A stretch of DNA of 64,000 bases from Umbilicaria muhlenbergii. Its lineage: Eukaryota > Ascomycota > Lecanoromycetes > Umbilicariales > Umbilicariaceae. The position numbers and the translations under genes are program-made. The stretch spans positions 2,099,551-2,163,550 of the forward strand of contig KK106986.1 of assembly GCA_000611775.1 (NCBI GenBank), given 5' to 3'. The notes beneath the pieces were generated by a model. The model made no database searches and had not been told where the DNA came from. It saw only the letters and a program-made list of their open reading frames with translations. Shown here one piece after another: positions 46,368 through 57,304 of this stretch (position 1 is the stretch's first letter; the number at the start of each line of letters is the position of its first letter).

Positions 46368-49300
46368 TTAGTCCTCCTTCAACGGCATCACGAACGGTCT
46401 CCTTTCAATGCCCACATGCGGCTTCCCGTCTATACCCACATACCTCCCGTACCCGAACTTCCAACCCCTACCTTCCCACGCGCCGACCCCTCCCCTCCCC
46501 TCTCGTGCACCCTCCTTCGCCAACTCCTGCACCAGATGACTTGCCGGAAACATGGCCACCAAATTTGCAATAGTTGTCGGCATGCGCGGCAAGAATCGCT
46601 TAGGCCGACACGCATAATACCATATCGCGACCATGATGTTGAGAATCAGTAGGGTGACGCTGATGTTGAACATGATGGGTGACATAAAGATGCGGCGGGT
46701 GGAGATGGTGACTGTGCCGGGTATGCTGGTGGGAGGCGAGGCGTGTAGGAAGAAGGTGTCGATGTTGAGGCCGAAGACTATGGCAGCGAGGCGCATGTAT
46801 ATTTCCGAGACGAGCTGGGCGGTGGGCTCGAAGGAGGGCACGGGTGCGTAGGCGTTGAGGAAGGCGGTGGTGTTGGCGGAGGTTTTCATAAGGTATGTTA
46901 GCCATGCTGGGGCGAAGGTGTCGCTATGCCAAGAGGAGGTCCCTTGCCAGTTGATGAGAATGTTAAGCTCTTGGAAGAGAGATGTGGGAGTGGCAAACCG
47001 GTGGGTGTTGGTAAAGTAGGTGGATATATTGGCATTGGGGACGTAAGGGGCGAGCGGGGTGGTACTGAGGACATGCCCGCTTGGGGAGACGGTCACAGAA
47101 AATGGGGCTGTGAGGAGTCGAGGCTGGCAGGACATCCAAAGGCTGGAGATTGATGTGATTAAGGCGTTTTGTTGGGAGGCTCCGTTGGGTGGTATCAACG
47201 TATTGTTTGCGCGAACAAAGCCGACGACGAGGATGCTTCTGCATAGATCATAGTCCACAGCAGTAGAATTGGGACTAGAGAGTTCCACGCCTAATGCGAA
47301 TTCCGCCGCTTTGGTACCATTTAGATCGCCGACAATATATCCGTTGGACGAGCAACTGATTCGCCGTCCGGCTGCATCTGATATTGATATCGTAACGTTG
47401 AAACGGGCTCCATCCGTGTCGACATCGAAAAGTATTGTATTCCTGGTTTCTGTCGGACTTAGTTCAGTACACTCGAGATCGAGTGCAAAGCCTTGCGTTA
47501 CGGCCTTGTAGTCTTGCACCCCTTTGAGACTTGAATTGCTATCCAAGGTAAACGGAAGAAAGAACATCGATTGAGATACCCAGGGCGAAAGTGCTGTTCC
47601 GTTAGATATGTTGGAAGATGCCACATAAAAGTGGTCGAGGTAACTGCCGGGAATGCCATCATCGGTTGAAACATAGCCCGCTATGGTGTTGTTAATCTGA
47701 GGGAGTTGCGGCAGCGTAAACTCTGCAATAAGCGGTGAATCGACTAATTTTGTTTCGAAGAGCGCGCTAAAAGCCACAGCTAGAACATTGGCTGACATGG
47801 TAATGCCGCAAACAGCCGCCAAGCGGATGTGACGGGCACGTAAAGCCCTCCAGATTACTAACTGCGGCGGGAGCGATGTATATTTGGCGCTCAGCGATAC
47901 AGACGCATCTGCTTGACCTTTTCGAAGTTCTTCGAATGGCTGAAGCATGCAGAGCAAGCGGTTCAATACCACCCAGAACGATTCGAGAGAGGTTGCAAAC
48001 AATGTTGGGATGTAGTTGAGTAGCAACTGAAGGACAGTGGCATTATCGGACGGTAATGGTAGGCCTTTTAGATGAGGCAGTTAGTCATTGTCTTAATGGT
48101 ATAGATGACCTTGTACGACACACCATTTAGCTTTGCAATCATGACCTGCAACACCACCAATAGGGCGGTAACAAGGAATAGAATTGTAAGCATGGCGGCT
48201 CCCACAGGTAAACTTAACTCAATCGGTCTTACAGCGCTGATTTTCTTCTCATCCGTGGGTGAAATTCTCTCGAAGTCCTTCATGGCCTTGACAAAGCTCT
48301 CAACGCTTGGGGGGTTCTGCAGCTTCGGCGAGCAACGACTACTGCGTAACCAATAACGGTGCTGACCTAACTCGGCCGCGAGGGCTACATCACTAACAGC
48401 ATCTGAGTCGCTGAAGCTCTTCATTAGTAGTGAGTTCTGACTGACCACACTCATGACGCGTTTGATTGATGACGGATCGTACCACAACTGGCTTCGGCGT
48501 GACCAGGAAAAATATAGTAAAGCTGCCGCGAGTGCCGCAACTAGACCCAGAAAAGTTTCAACAAGGATCGCAAAAGTGCGGACGATCACCACAGCTTCCA
48601 CAGCCCCTTATACAGTCCCAGATCTTCTATAAGAATTTGATATGTTAGTAGTTAGCATGCTGTTGACTGCAAGTGCAAAAAGCAGCTTTTGTGCGCTCTC
48701 AAAGCTGGAAGCAAGTATATCAGCATTCGTATAATCTGCTGGCGGCAGCTTGCTTGCCCCGACGGCAAAGCTGACCATGTCGGTTGTGGGCAAGGTAAGG
48801 TTCATGTGCTGGATCCGTGGCCATTGTTGAAGAGCGGATACCTTAGCAATATCAGATTGAGGAGTTGACGGCAAAGAACCGATGCTAATGATGTATTCGA
48901 AAGCAGAGGTATTGAAGACCTCCTCACTCAAAGGCATCAGGGGACCCTTCGGCGTGATTGATGACACAGTCATCTTTGGGACTGTAACAGTGGCATTAAC
49001 GGATTGGACAAAGTAGCTCGGCCGACAAAATAGAGCTGCGATATTATTTGTGTCTTCCTTCACTGAGGCCCCGCCCCAGATGGCCAAGTACTCGTGGGAG
49101 GAATTCTCGGGACAGCCAAGGTTTGATAGACCCCAGCCGATAATTGGGTCGTCGCTATAACCAAGATACAAGGCGGTGAATTCATTATCGAGAAATTGCA
49201 TTGGAGCGGTATGACAGTCCCTTCCGTTATCAAAGGTAAAAGAGCCCTCGCCTGCGTTGCCGATAATTGCTGGTTCACAAGCCAGCGTACTACTGTACAA

Positions 49301-50153
49301 ACTGGTCGTCGCCGTCAAGGTTTCATTGACTAGGAAGCTGGCTTGCGGGTCCCGGAAAGCGAAGGGTACTACTGCACCGGTCATAGTTGTAAATTCAGGC
49401 AGATTCTGACCCAGCCACAATGTCTCATAAGCTGTAAGCATAAATTCCATCGTCAGCCCCAAAGCCTGGTTAGACAAAGGTTCTAAGCTTGCTGTTGTAT
49501 CAACCACGGTAGCCATGGTGCGATGAATTGTTGAAGTAGTGAATATAGCACTTTGTAGAGGAGTGACTGCGCAGAAGATGGCTATCATAGCCGTGCCCGC
49601 GAAGACAACAGACCAGTGTCTAATGTCACAATTAGCAAAGTTTCGAAGTCAAGATGGGCGTTGGCTTCACCCTCTTCTCAAGGCCCGGAGGGGAGCAAAC
49701 ACGACGAATTCAAAAGGATAGTGTAGCAGTACTGAGTCTCTTGCGGAAGCTCCTTCAAATGTTGACATTTGAAAGTATGGTTCCAATCTCTTTGCATCAA
49801 GGTCCACCCAGCTCCATAGCATACTGTAGAAGACGGCGATAATGGTCGGCAGATACAAGTACGCAAAGGATGTGATGCCTGCAAAAGATCCATTCCGGTC
49901 CGCAAAGGAGATGCCGCCGTCTCGTCGATCCTTGTACGAGAGTAGTTCAAGTATGACTATCAATGTCAAAGATAGACCGGTGATGCTGACCAGGACTGGC
50001 GCCCGTAGAGTGACAGGCTTCCACGGGTGTCTCAAATCAGCTGCTCTCGAGGTAAGCTCTGCATTACAAGGAGGAGCTTGATAGTGTACTTTTCATCGTC
50101 AATGACAGGGAATTCTCAGGGCCGACGGGTTGTCCACGCTCAAAGAACACCAT
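46368..50153 (-). pseudogene. DUF3433 multipass membrane protein with one in-frame stop
   Basis: Large fungal membrane protein of unknown role. Proposed exons 50153-50090, 50040-49671, 49619-48124 and 48064-46368 join in phase through introns of 49, 51 and 59 nt to 1,209 codons, the usual size for DUF3433 proteins. Typical segments: HPWKPVTLRAPVLVSITG, YLPTIIAVFYSMLWSWVDLDAKRLEPY, GHWSVVFAGTAMIAIF, EAVVIVRTFAILVETFLGL, and NGLPLPSDNATVLQLLLNYI rebuilt across the last junction, then FWVVLNRLLCMLQPFEELR. Two hydrophobic blocks flank large N-glycosylation-rich loops. The frame carries TAA at 48610-48608 (SGTV-stop-GAVEAVV); no intron with suitable ends and length removes it. One C-to-T change of CAA would explain it. 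Either the gene is recently inactivated or this is a polymorphism or sequence error. The small first exon is less certain. Confidence 0.8.
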
Positions 50154-51690
50154 TTCTCTAGGCAAAGCTGACGATTGTAGGAATAGCAGTAGTCAAGTAG
50201 ATGTAGGAGACGTTAATCTATTCTTATTACATGGCTCGTTCAAGCAAGCACCCGTAGGCGCCGGGACGCTTGCTGCCAAGCATAGCAACTCATCGTTTCA
50301 TCACTGCGAAGCAAACAAAGACAGTGGATGAAATCAGGTCAAGTCCGGAAAGAAGAACTCGTTGCATTGTGGTCTTAACATGTACAGAACGGATACGCAC
50401 AGGATGATAGGGGATGAGACCCGAGAGGCCGAAAATCTTCCACCCATCCCAGGCTGGTGTTCCCTTAGCGGGCAAGTTTTATGGAAGAACAACGGGAGAT
50501 TGATCCCGCCAGCGTCAAAGAACGTTTAGAGAGATCCACAGTCCTTAATGCCGCACTTGCGGTTCCACTGTGATATGAGTCAGTGTTACTCGTAAGTTAT
50601 CTCAGCCAGCTCAAAGCCTCAGCCAGTCCTAAAGCTTTGGGGCGTTGCAGTTCGCACGCGAGACTTCGAAAGGCAATTTGAGAAGGAGCCGGAGAAACCC
50701 TCCTGCCATCCATGCAATCTTTCGGATATCACACATCGGTCTGATCGACTTTTGCCCTTTTTGTTTCGAGTGCTCATGTTGAACCAAATTTGAGAAGATA
50801 AATGTGTTGAAGGCATATTTGGGAATACTTTACTCGTAGACTGAGACAAGCTTGGCATTTTGGTAGGGGGCAGGTCTTAGTCATCCCCGACTTGGAAAAC
50901 CTGCTTAGCGAAAGCTTGAGGCTGAGGGACTCTTCTAGTAGTTAGCATCGCATCAATCTTTCAAATTTCAATGAAGCAATTGCAATGGGCTGTCCAGCAA
51001 TGTGTATCCACTCATTTTCATGCTGGTGCCATAGAGCTAGCTCTGACGGTAGCTCAAAAGGGAAACAGTGGCAGTGAGCCGTGACCCCAAGTAATTAGTA
51101 CCTTAACATTGCTACCTCAACAGCGAGTGAGTACGCAACTCTACGGATTGCTTGGACCGGCAGATTCGCCCCAGCCATTGTCCGGGCGATCTTCAACTCC
51201 TGATTTCTTTAAACAGGAATCCTGTATTTAATGAAGCAGAATATAAGTTCCATGTAGAGCTCCATAATCCGCAGTAATCAGATCTTCAATTATTGCAGTC
51301 TGTTGTTCATTTGCTGCTGAGGGCCCCCTGCTACACAACAGAGCTGCATTGTCGCGCACACCTTTATAGGGGTGCTTTTGATTGAAGAGCGTAGAACTTT
51401 ACTTAGATAAAAGAGATTCATTCATTAGGTCAGCTTTGGGTTATGTGCTTCATGCTTGCAAAGCCTAGAACTGAATCTGCCGGCGTCTGCACGTCTCCTC
51501 CACTATAGGACTTGGCGCAAATCAACTCAGAGGTGTGCGTACGATACAAGTAACAGTCATGGGCAGAGGGTCTCCTCAACCAATTAGCATCCAAGACCAG
51601 TGCTGAAAACAGGGTAATGCATACAGAGATGACAGAAGCATGAACCCCCGGAACATTCACTCCAAAGGTTTAGATACATCGCTTTCACTG

Positions 51691-51790
51691 TTGAGAGGTG
51701 CCTCAGCTGGGGACTATCGATTATTTGTCCATATGCCTGCTGGCTGTTTCCTCTTTATTCATTATGTTTGATACTCTTAATTGCAGTTGC
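51691..51790. repeat. Dispersed repeat, copy 2
   Basis: Starts TTGAGAGGTGCCTCAGCTGG and aligns with 4005-4100 on the same strand over about 70-100 bases, with several transition differences and small gaps. Confidence 0.5.
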
Positions 51791-52054
51791 GATCACCTTT
51801 CATAGTACCCGCAGAGATCCCTGAAAACTGTTTTCTCAACGAGATTGTTGTTTCTAAGTAATAGGAGTTCCTCAGGGCCAATGACCTTCAGCCTCCAGCA
51901 TGGTTTAGAACTCTGCAGACGCGATCTTGAGTGCTCTTTTGTAAGGATCAGATCGTAAAGTCCAGAAAGTTATTGTCGAGAGTAACTATAAGTCGATCTC
52001 TTCCGCTCGTTGTGGGACCTTTTCTCTCTCTTAATGTATACCACATAGGTTTTA

Positions 52055-52135
52055 GGGATCTATCCGTATGATTTACGGGGTCTATAGGTATGACGAAAGG
52101 TCTACGTATAGAGAACAGTGGTCTATTTGTATGCT
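52055..52135. repeat. Imperfect tandem units of about 21-23 bp
   Basis: Four successive units share GG(A/G)TCTA and GTAT: GGGATCTATCCGTATGA, GGGTCTATAGGTATGA, GGTCTACGTATAG and GGTCTATTTGTATGC. They are degenerate and noncoding. Confidence 0.5.
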
Positions 52136-52359
52136 GGCCCTAGGCACGAAGGTCATATATTTGTGTAACATATAGATGTCATTTTTATCATATGCATACG
52201 GCAACAACACGTTCTAAAAGAGCGATCTATGTCAAATGCTATCAAAGCCCAGCCTCCCAACTCCACGCCAGGCTATCTACAAGAACGGAAAAGCATGCTC
52301 AGATGCAGATACAGTCCACCGCAATGGTTGAACCAGCCAACCAACTCCCTCAAACCCAC

Positions 52360-53667
52360 CTACAACCTCCCGCTGTGACCTCTCTTGACGTGACCCCTTG
52401 AGAACCTATGCGCCCTTTTATGCTTCACCGCGGTAGCAACCATGTTCAGTGTCGCCGACTGTCCATTCTGGCAAGACATGCCTGACGCCATTGGTTGTAC
52501 ACCCGACCAGGAGCCGCTCGCACATCGCTGGAAGGAGTTGCCGCCAATACAATTCCAGTCACCCTCTGAGGTGCAAGGCCCCGTAAGCGCACCGGCTGTG
52601 GAGGTGGTGCCTGATGATGCTGGCGACGGGGCGGCAGAAGAGGGTGCAGAGGCTGCCGAAGAGGATGTAGCTACGGCGGGCGGGTCCGTGGCGGTGGTAG
52701 GCACAATCACAGGAGCCGTGACCACCGTGGGAGATGAGGTCCCAGACGGTGCAGGGGTCTCGACGCTGGAAGGTCCAGCTGCAGCCGATCCAGAAGCGGT
52801 ATTGGCGCCACCAGCGAAGACGCCGCCGGTGTTTGCTGCACCAGCGCCGGTTGGGGTACCACTGCCCATCCCTGGGCACGCTGATCCAACTGGTAGCTGC
52901 AGATTATCCCCCTCGATCTCGTTGGCGTGCTCGACGGAGTCGCCAGGTTGGGGAAACTTGAGGTCGGTGCCCTCCGTGGTTCGGCAAGTTTCCGCCGGGA
53001 TGTTGGCGACGAACATTTCTGGTGCCGAGGCGAGGCTGGCCAAGCTGCCTACTGTGCGGCGGAAGATGGAGTCGTCGATAGACCCGTACCCCTCATCTTC
53101 CGCATCACGTTTAGCTGGTGTGTTAGAGCTCGAGGAGCTGCTTCCAGCTCCGGTAACAGTAACAGGAGCACAGTTCATGTACATCTCCCGGTTGCCAACT
53201 TTATTAAACCAAGTCCATGCAAGAGTGTATTGACCCGTAGCTAGATCGCTAGGGATCGTGTAGGTATAGGTATCGGGGTCGAGCGCCTTGGCGTTCTCGG
53301 CGTTGTTGCCGGCCGTGTTCCTAGCCGGGCAGCCGCCTTCAATAGAGTGGATGACCTTGAAGGTGCTGTCTTTGGTCGGCTCGAGGTCAGTCGTAAGAGA
53401 GATTTGACAAGATCCTCCGCCGTGGACGGCGCTCCCAATGAATGAGAGCGTCTGCTTGGAGCCTTGGGGCATGATGTTTTCGGCACCTTCGGCACTGTAA
53501 ACACCTGGTCGTAGCTTGCACGGGAAGTCGAGGCCGTTGCCTAGTAGAGGGCTGCTGGTCAAATTGGATCTGGCGTAAGGAGTGGGTGTGTTCATGATCA
53601 TGTGCGCGTTGATCGAAGACGCAAAACAGATGGCCGCGGCCGTGAGGATAGCTTTGGTAGTTGACAT
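52360..53667 (-). CDS. AA11 lytic polysaccharide monooxygenase (chitin-active family)
   Basis: Secreted copper enzyme of family AA11, whose characterised members cleave chitin oxidatively. Intronless, 435 residues. The signal peptide (1-21) ends exactly before His22 (HMIMNTPTPY), giving the N-terminal histidine of the copper brace; the second brace histidine is His82 in AVHGGGSC. Conserved cysteines and the WTWFNKVGNREMYMNCAPV segment complete the catalytic domain (to about residue 175). A long Ser/Thr/Pro/Ala linker follows. The C-terminal module GPCTSEGDWNCIGGNSFQRC with SWSGVQPM and SC resembles the X278-type chitin-binding module found on many AA11 enzymes. Expected roles are cell-wall remodelling or use of external chitin. 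The very C-terminus is basic (HVKRGHSGRL). Confidence 0.94.
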   Translation of the reverse strand: MSTTKAILTAAAICFASSINAHMIMNTPTPYARSNLTSSPLLGNGLDFPCKLRPGVYSAEGAENIMPQGSKQTLSFIGSAVHGGGSCQISLTTDLEPTKDSTFKVIHSIEGGCPARNTAGNNAENAKALDPDTYTYTIPSDLATGQYTLAWTWFNKVGNREMYMNCAPVTVTGAGSSSSSSNTPAKRDAEDEGYGSIDDSIFRRTVGSLASLASAPEMFVANIPAETCRTTEGTDLKFPQPGDSVEHANEIEGDNLQLPVGSACPGMGSGTPTGAGAANTGGVFAGGANTASGSAAAGPSSVETPAPSGTSSPTVVTAPVIVPTTATDPPAVATSSSAASAPSSAAPSPASSGTTSTAGALTGPCTSEGDWNCIGGNSFQRCASGSWSGVQPMASGMSCQNGQSATLNMVATAVKHKRAHRFSRGHVKRGHSGRL

Positions 53668-56279
53668 GTTGCGTCAAGTGCAGATTTTGTAGGAAGATCT
53701 GTGGTCCTGGTGATGCTTCGTACCAGACGAAGGCTTTCTGTAATGAGAGTCGTGTGTTGCGTAGAGCGTAGATTCGTACAAATGATGCTCTCACAGAGAG
53801 TCTACAGCATTTATATGGCCAAGGACGGTGAGTAGATGGCAAACGATTCGTCAAGAATAATCTGGCACGAGAGAGATATCAGCGACCGGGTCTTGGACTG
53901 GATGTTTCGAGGAAGATGGGGGACTTTAGTAGCGATGATGCAAATACTTGTACGGTCGAAGAAAGGCAAGTTATAGAAGACAAAGAAGCACGAAGTGATG
54001 AATGGAGTACCACGGAAAAAGGACAATGGGGTCAAACAACGAGGTTGTGTTGAGGGTGAATATGATTGGATAAGTGCGCGATAGTTATTGTCCCAAACAA
54101 AGGAGGGGCTCTGTGTTCCATGCTGCAGGCAATGAGGGTGAAGAAGTTACTGTGCCGATGAAGAAAGCAGTCCGCATACCTTTGACGTGAGTGGTGTGGC
54201 GACAAGACGACGCGAAGAGCAAGGTGCAGAGATTAGCGATGAAACGGTGCAGGACAGCGGGCACGCAGCAGGGAAGGACAGAAATGAATGTGAAGAAGGA
54301 GTGTAAAGAGGAAGAGGAAGGGGAAGAGGAAGAGGAAGAGGAAGGGGAAGAGAAAAAGGGCAAAGGGGAAAGGGGAAAAGGGAAAAGGATGAAGTTGAGG
54401 AGAGGTCGAGTTTTGGAGATGTGTGACAGGCGGGGCTCGACGGGCTTGCCGAAGGGGGCTCTGGGCGGTAAGGGGCACGAGGGGTCACTGAGGGAGGCAC
54501 GGCGAGGCACGACCCCAGAGCGAGGCTGCCCAGGCCACTTATACACCAACATACGCCTGCAGCCCGTCGCCGGTATGACTCTTCTGATCTTCTCCACTTC
54601 TGATGTTCCGGCCTCGTGAAGCAGTGAAGAGGCATGAGCATGAAGTGTTGGTGGCGGGGTGAAACTGACGGTCGGTCTGGCCATCACGAGGAATGTGCAG
54701 TCTCCATTGAGCACTGCATCTACAGCTTGACCTTGAGTTTCGATTCCATGCCTCCAGTCATGGTCGCGCCTCAAGGATTCTCCACAGCGAATCGATAGGC
54801 CTTGGGGTGTGCCCAGATACGACGGATCGGAGAAGAGGGTCGATGGTCAAACGGGTACCTGCGCTGGGCGTGCCTGATCGCCGCAGGCTGGATTGCAGCC
54901 TTGCAGGTGGATGGACGAGCAGCCCGACATGGAAACGAGTGTAACGAGCATAGTCAAACACCAGTCCTCGGCACTCGAATCCTTCCTTGATCTTCAGTTA
55001 CGTAAAAGAGCCTCCATCCAGGGGAATCGGCGCCCAGGCACAAAGCCAAGAAGCTCGAATGAACGAAGTCTGCTCGTTCGATCATTCAGCAGCCAATCAG
55101 GCAGCACGGCAGGGATCGGTTCACGCCATTCCTCGCCCTTTCTTCACCGGCGCTTCAGCTGAGGAAAGGCGTCGATGAAACAAGGCCCCTTCTTGAGGTT
55201 TCGAATAATCCTCCTACAGAACCGTGCCTCGCAACCAATCATTTCGGCTTATGATAGGCCGGATTCTGGCAGGAATCCACACCGTGCTCTCCGCACTATA
55301 TTCTATCCCACAATCCCACGTCGAGTCCTGCGAATGCGAACACGAACGCGTTGCTCTACTGTTCCGCGAGACATCTATCCCACGCCACCCTCAGGCATCC
55401 ATCTTCCGTGCCCGAGTCCGAACACTCCCCTAGCCGTGCAAGCCAGCGGCAGAGCAAGGCGTCCGACCCAGCGATGAAAACTGACAAGCTTTGGTGATAC
55501 CACCTAGCAGCTATCTCCGTGCAGAATCGGGGGCTGGCGCTTAGCCATCACGGCCTACAAATCTACAAACCGACCTGCGAAACTTCCTTCTTATCCTCGA
55601 TAACCATACAACAGTCAAAGGCTGCCGCGTCTATCCTAGTGTGGACTGGTACTACGGTCACATGTGCGTTGGCGGTACTGAGGGAAAAGTCTGCTGAGCG
55701 GGATATTCGAGATTGTCGGCCGGAAAGGTCAATGATCCATACAATCTGGACATGGCGAGGTAGAATACAACAGGCGAACTATCGTCATAGAGTGTGACAG
55801 GAAATGGAGACCGGCGCCTCAGACACCAGACCAAGATCCCGATCGGGATCCTCGGTGGTAATGGACAAGGTCCGCAGAAGCTAGAAGTCATCGGCTCTGC
55901 AAGGTGCACTGTGTTTATTTACCATCTCTTTTCTCTTCTGCAACCTCTAATTGCGCCTGGTTGTCGCTTTTCTTTCTGATCTTTTGTAAATATGAGAATG
56001 AAATGGAGAGGATCAGAGACCAAGCACGCTGTAGCTTGACGTTATCCTACTACTCCTGTATACGCCTTTCTATCTTTGGGGCTGTGAGTCTTGTCCAGAC
56101 TCTACCACCGATCACTTGCTTAACCGAAGTATTAAGTACATCAACGGTTGAAAAGATTCCTCATTCTATGCGATCCTGTGGCAAAGATAACTTTGCCACA
56201 AGACATACGCCAGCTGAGGAAGAAGTGGTCTCTTTGAAATGTCAAGGCGCGCCCCTCGAATTCGTGAGATGGTACTAGA
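53668..56279. other. Intergenic, no gene seen
   Basis: 2.6 kb with AA11 promoter sequence at the left, a purine-rich tract at about 54295-54395 and otherwise short frames without domains. Confidence 0.45.
54295..54395. repeat. GAA/GGA purine tract
   Basis: About 100 bases almost purely A and G, built of GAAGAGGAAGGG-like units. On the minus strand it is a CT tract some 630-730 bases upstream of the AA11 start. Confidence 0.8.
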
Positions 56280-57304
56280 ATGTTGACGGTCAGGCTTCGA
56301 TACTATCCTGAACTTCCAGGTCTAGTTGTTCGATCATCTTCGCTTCTTCTCTTTCTGTTTTCTACTACCGTCATGCGAAGCCCTCAATCCTCGTTCTGGG
56401 CTGTTGCCCTGGTGGCTTTGTTCGAGGTATCCATTTACGCCGCTTGCGATTGCAAACACTTTTGTCAGTAGCACCTTTACCACATACACTATCTTCGACT
56501 CAACAGCCGCCACGTCATCCTGGACGTCATCCTGGACGTCTCCAGACGCATCAACGTCCTCTACCTCCTCGGCTAGCGCTACAATAATAGTGGACGGGTA
56601 AGCCCCCAGTGCACTAAGAGCCCCCTCGGCGCAGCCGTCAATAGCATCCTCAGCGCAGCCGTCAACAACATCCTCAGCGCAGCCGTCTACAACATCCTCA
56701 GCGCAGCCGTCAACAACATCCTCAGCGCCACCATCAACAACGTCTTCAGCATCAACGTCAAAAAAATACTCAGCACCACGGTCAACAACACCCTTAACGC
56801 CACGGTCAAACACATCCTCAACCCCGCCATCAACAACATCCTCCACAACCCAAGCCACCCCCCGCTTAACGCAACTTAACGCAACTTACCACATCCTTAA
56901 CCCCCACTCCACCCCCCTCACCAACTCCCACCCCCACTCCAGCCCCCTCACCAACTCCCACCCCCACTCCAGTCCCCTCACCAACCCCCAACCCCACCCC
57001 CACCCCCGCACCATCCTCCAAGCACACCACCGCCCTCGCCGCCGGCATCAGCGCCCCAATCGGCCTCGCCCCAACAGCCCTAACCGCGCTCCTCCTACGG
57101 CAAAACCGGCGCCTCCAAAAAACCCTCTCCACAACCCTTACCCGCCAAGAACGAGAACCAGACACGCATCCCCCGCCGCCGGAGCGGAGGGGCGATTGTC
57201 CACCTTGCTTTGGGGTGGATGGGAGGGAGGTGCAGTGGCGTCGGGATGGGGCGGAGGGGGGTGGGAGGGAGGATGTTTATCGGGGGGGGAGTTTGATGGC
57301 GTGA
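56280..57304 (+). pseudogene. Broken Ser/Thr/Pro-rich membrane protein gene with internal repeats
   Basis: Segments of one plus-strand protein in different frames. A signal-peptide-like start (MRSPQSSFWAVALVALFEVS, within 56280-56471) is followed in the next frame by STFTTYTIFDSTAATSSW and a Ser/Thr-rich part. That frame meets TAA at 56599-56601 and continues unchanged through a 24-bp repeat array coding SSAQPSTT. At 56866-56885 TTAACGCAAC is directly duplicated, shifting the frame by ten bases; beyond it the third frame carries Pro-Thr-Pro repeats, a membrane helix (TTALAAGISAPIGLAPTALT... with LLLRQNRR) and a basic-acidic tail ending at TGA 57302. The layout resembles fungal wall-stress-sensor-like or other single-pass surface proteins. 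The first frame change might be an intron, but the TAA and the duplication look like real lesions. Confidence 0.55.
56623..56838 (+). repeat. 24-bp tandem repeat, 9 copies, coding SSAQPSTT
   Basis: Nine consecutive 24-base units of TCCTCAGCGCAGCCGTCAAC plus ACA, near-identical at 56647-56718 and progressively diverged to the right. The period is a multiple of three and keeps one frame open, as expected for a repeat that evolved inside a coding region. Confidence 0.9.

Larger units (their letters stand above)
50154..52359. other. Gene-free, AT-richer stretch with repeat relics
   Basis: 2.2 kb with only short frames. It contains the second copy of a dispersed repeat (51691-51790) and four imperfect short tandem units (52055-52135), suggesting old repetitive DNA. 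The left end holds the DUF3433 promoter. Confidence 0.5.

Noticed and set aside
56334-56858. Acidic repeat frame on the minus strand (EDVVDGCA units)
   Set aside because: Antisense of the 24-bp array; the plus-strand reading has a signal peptide, Ser/Thr/Pro composition and a membrane helix.
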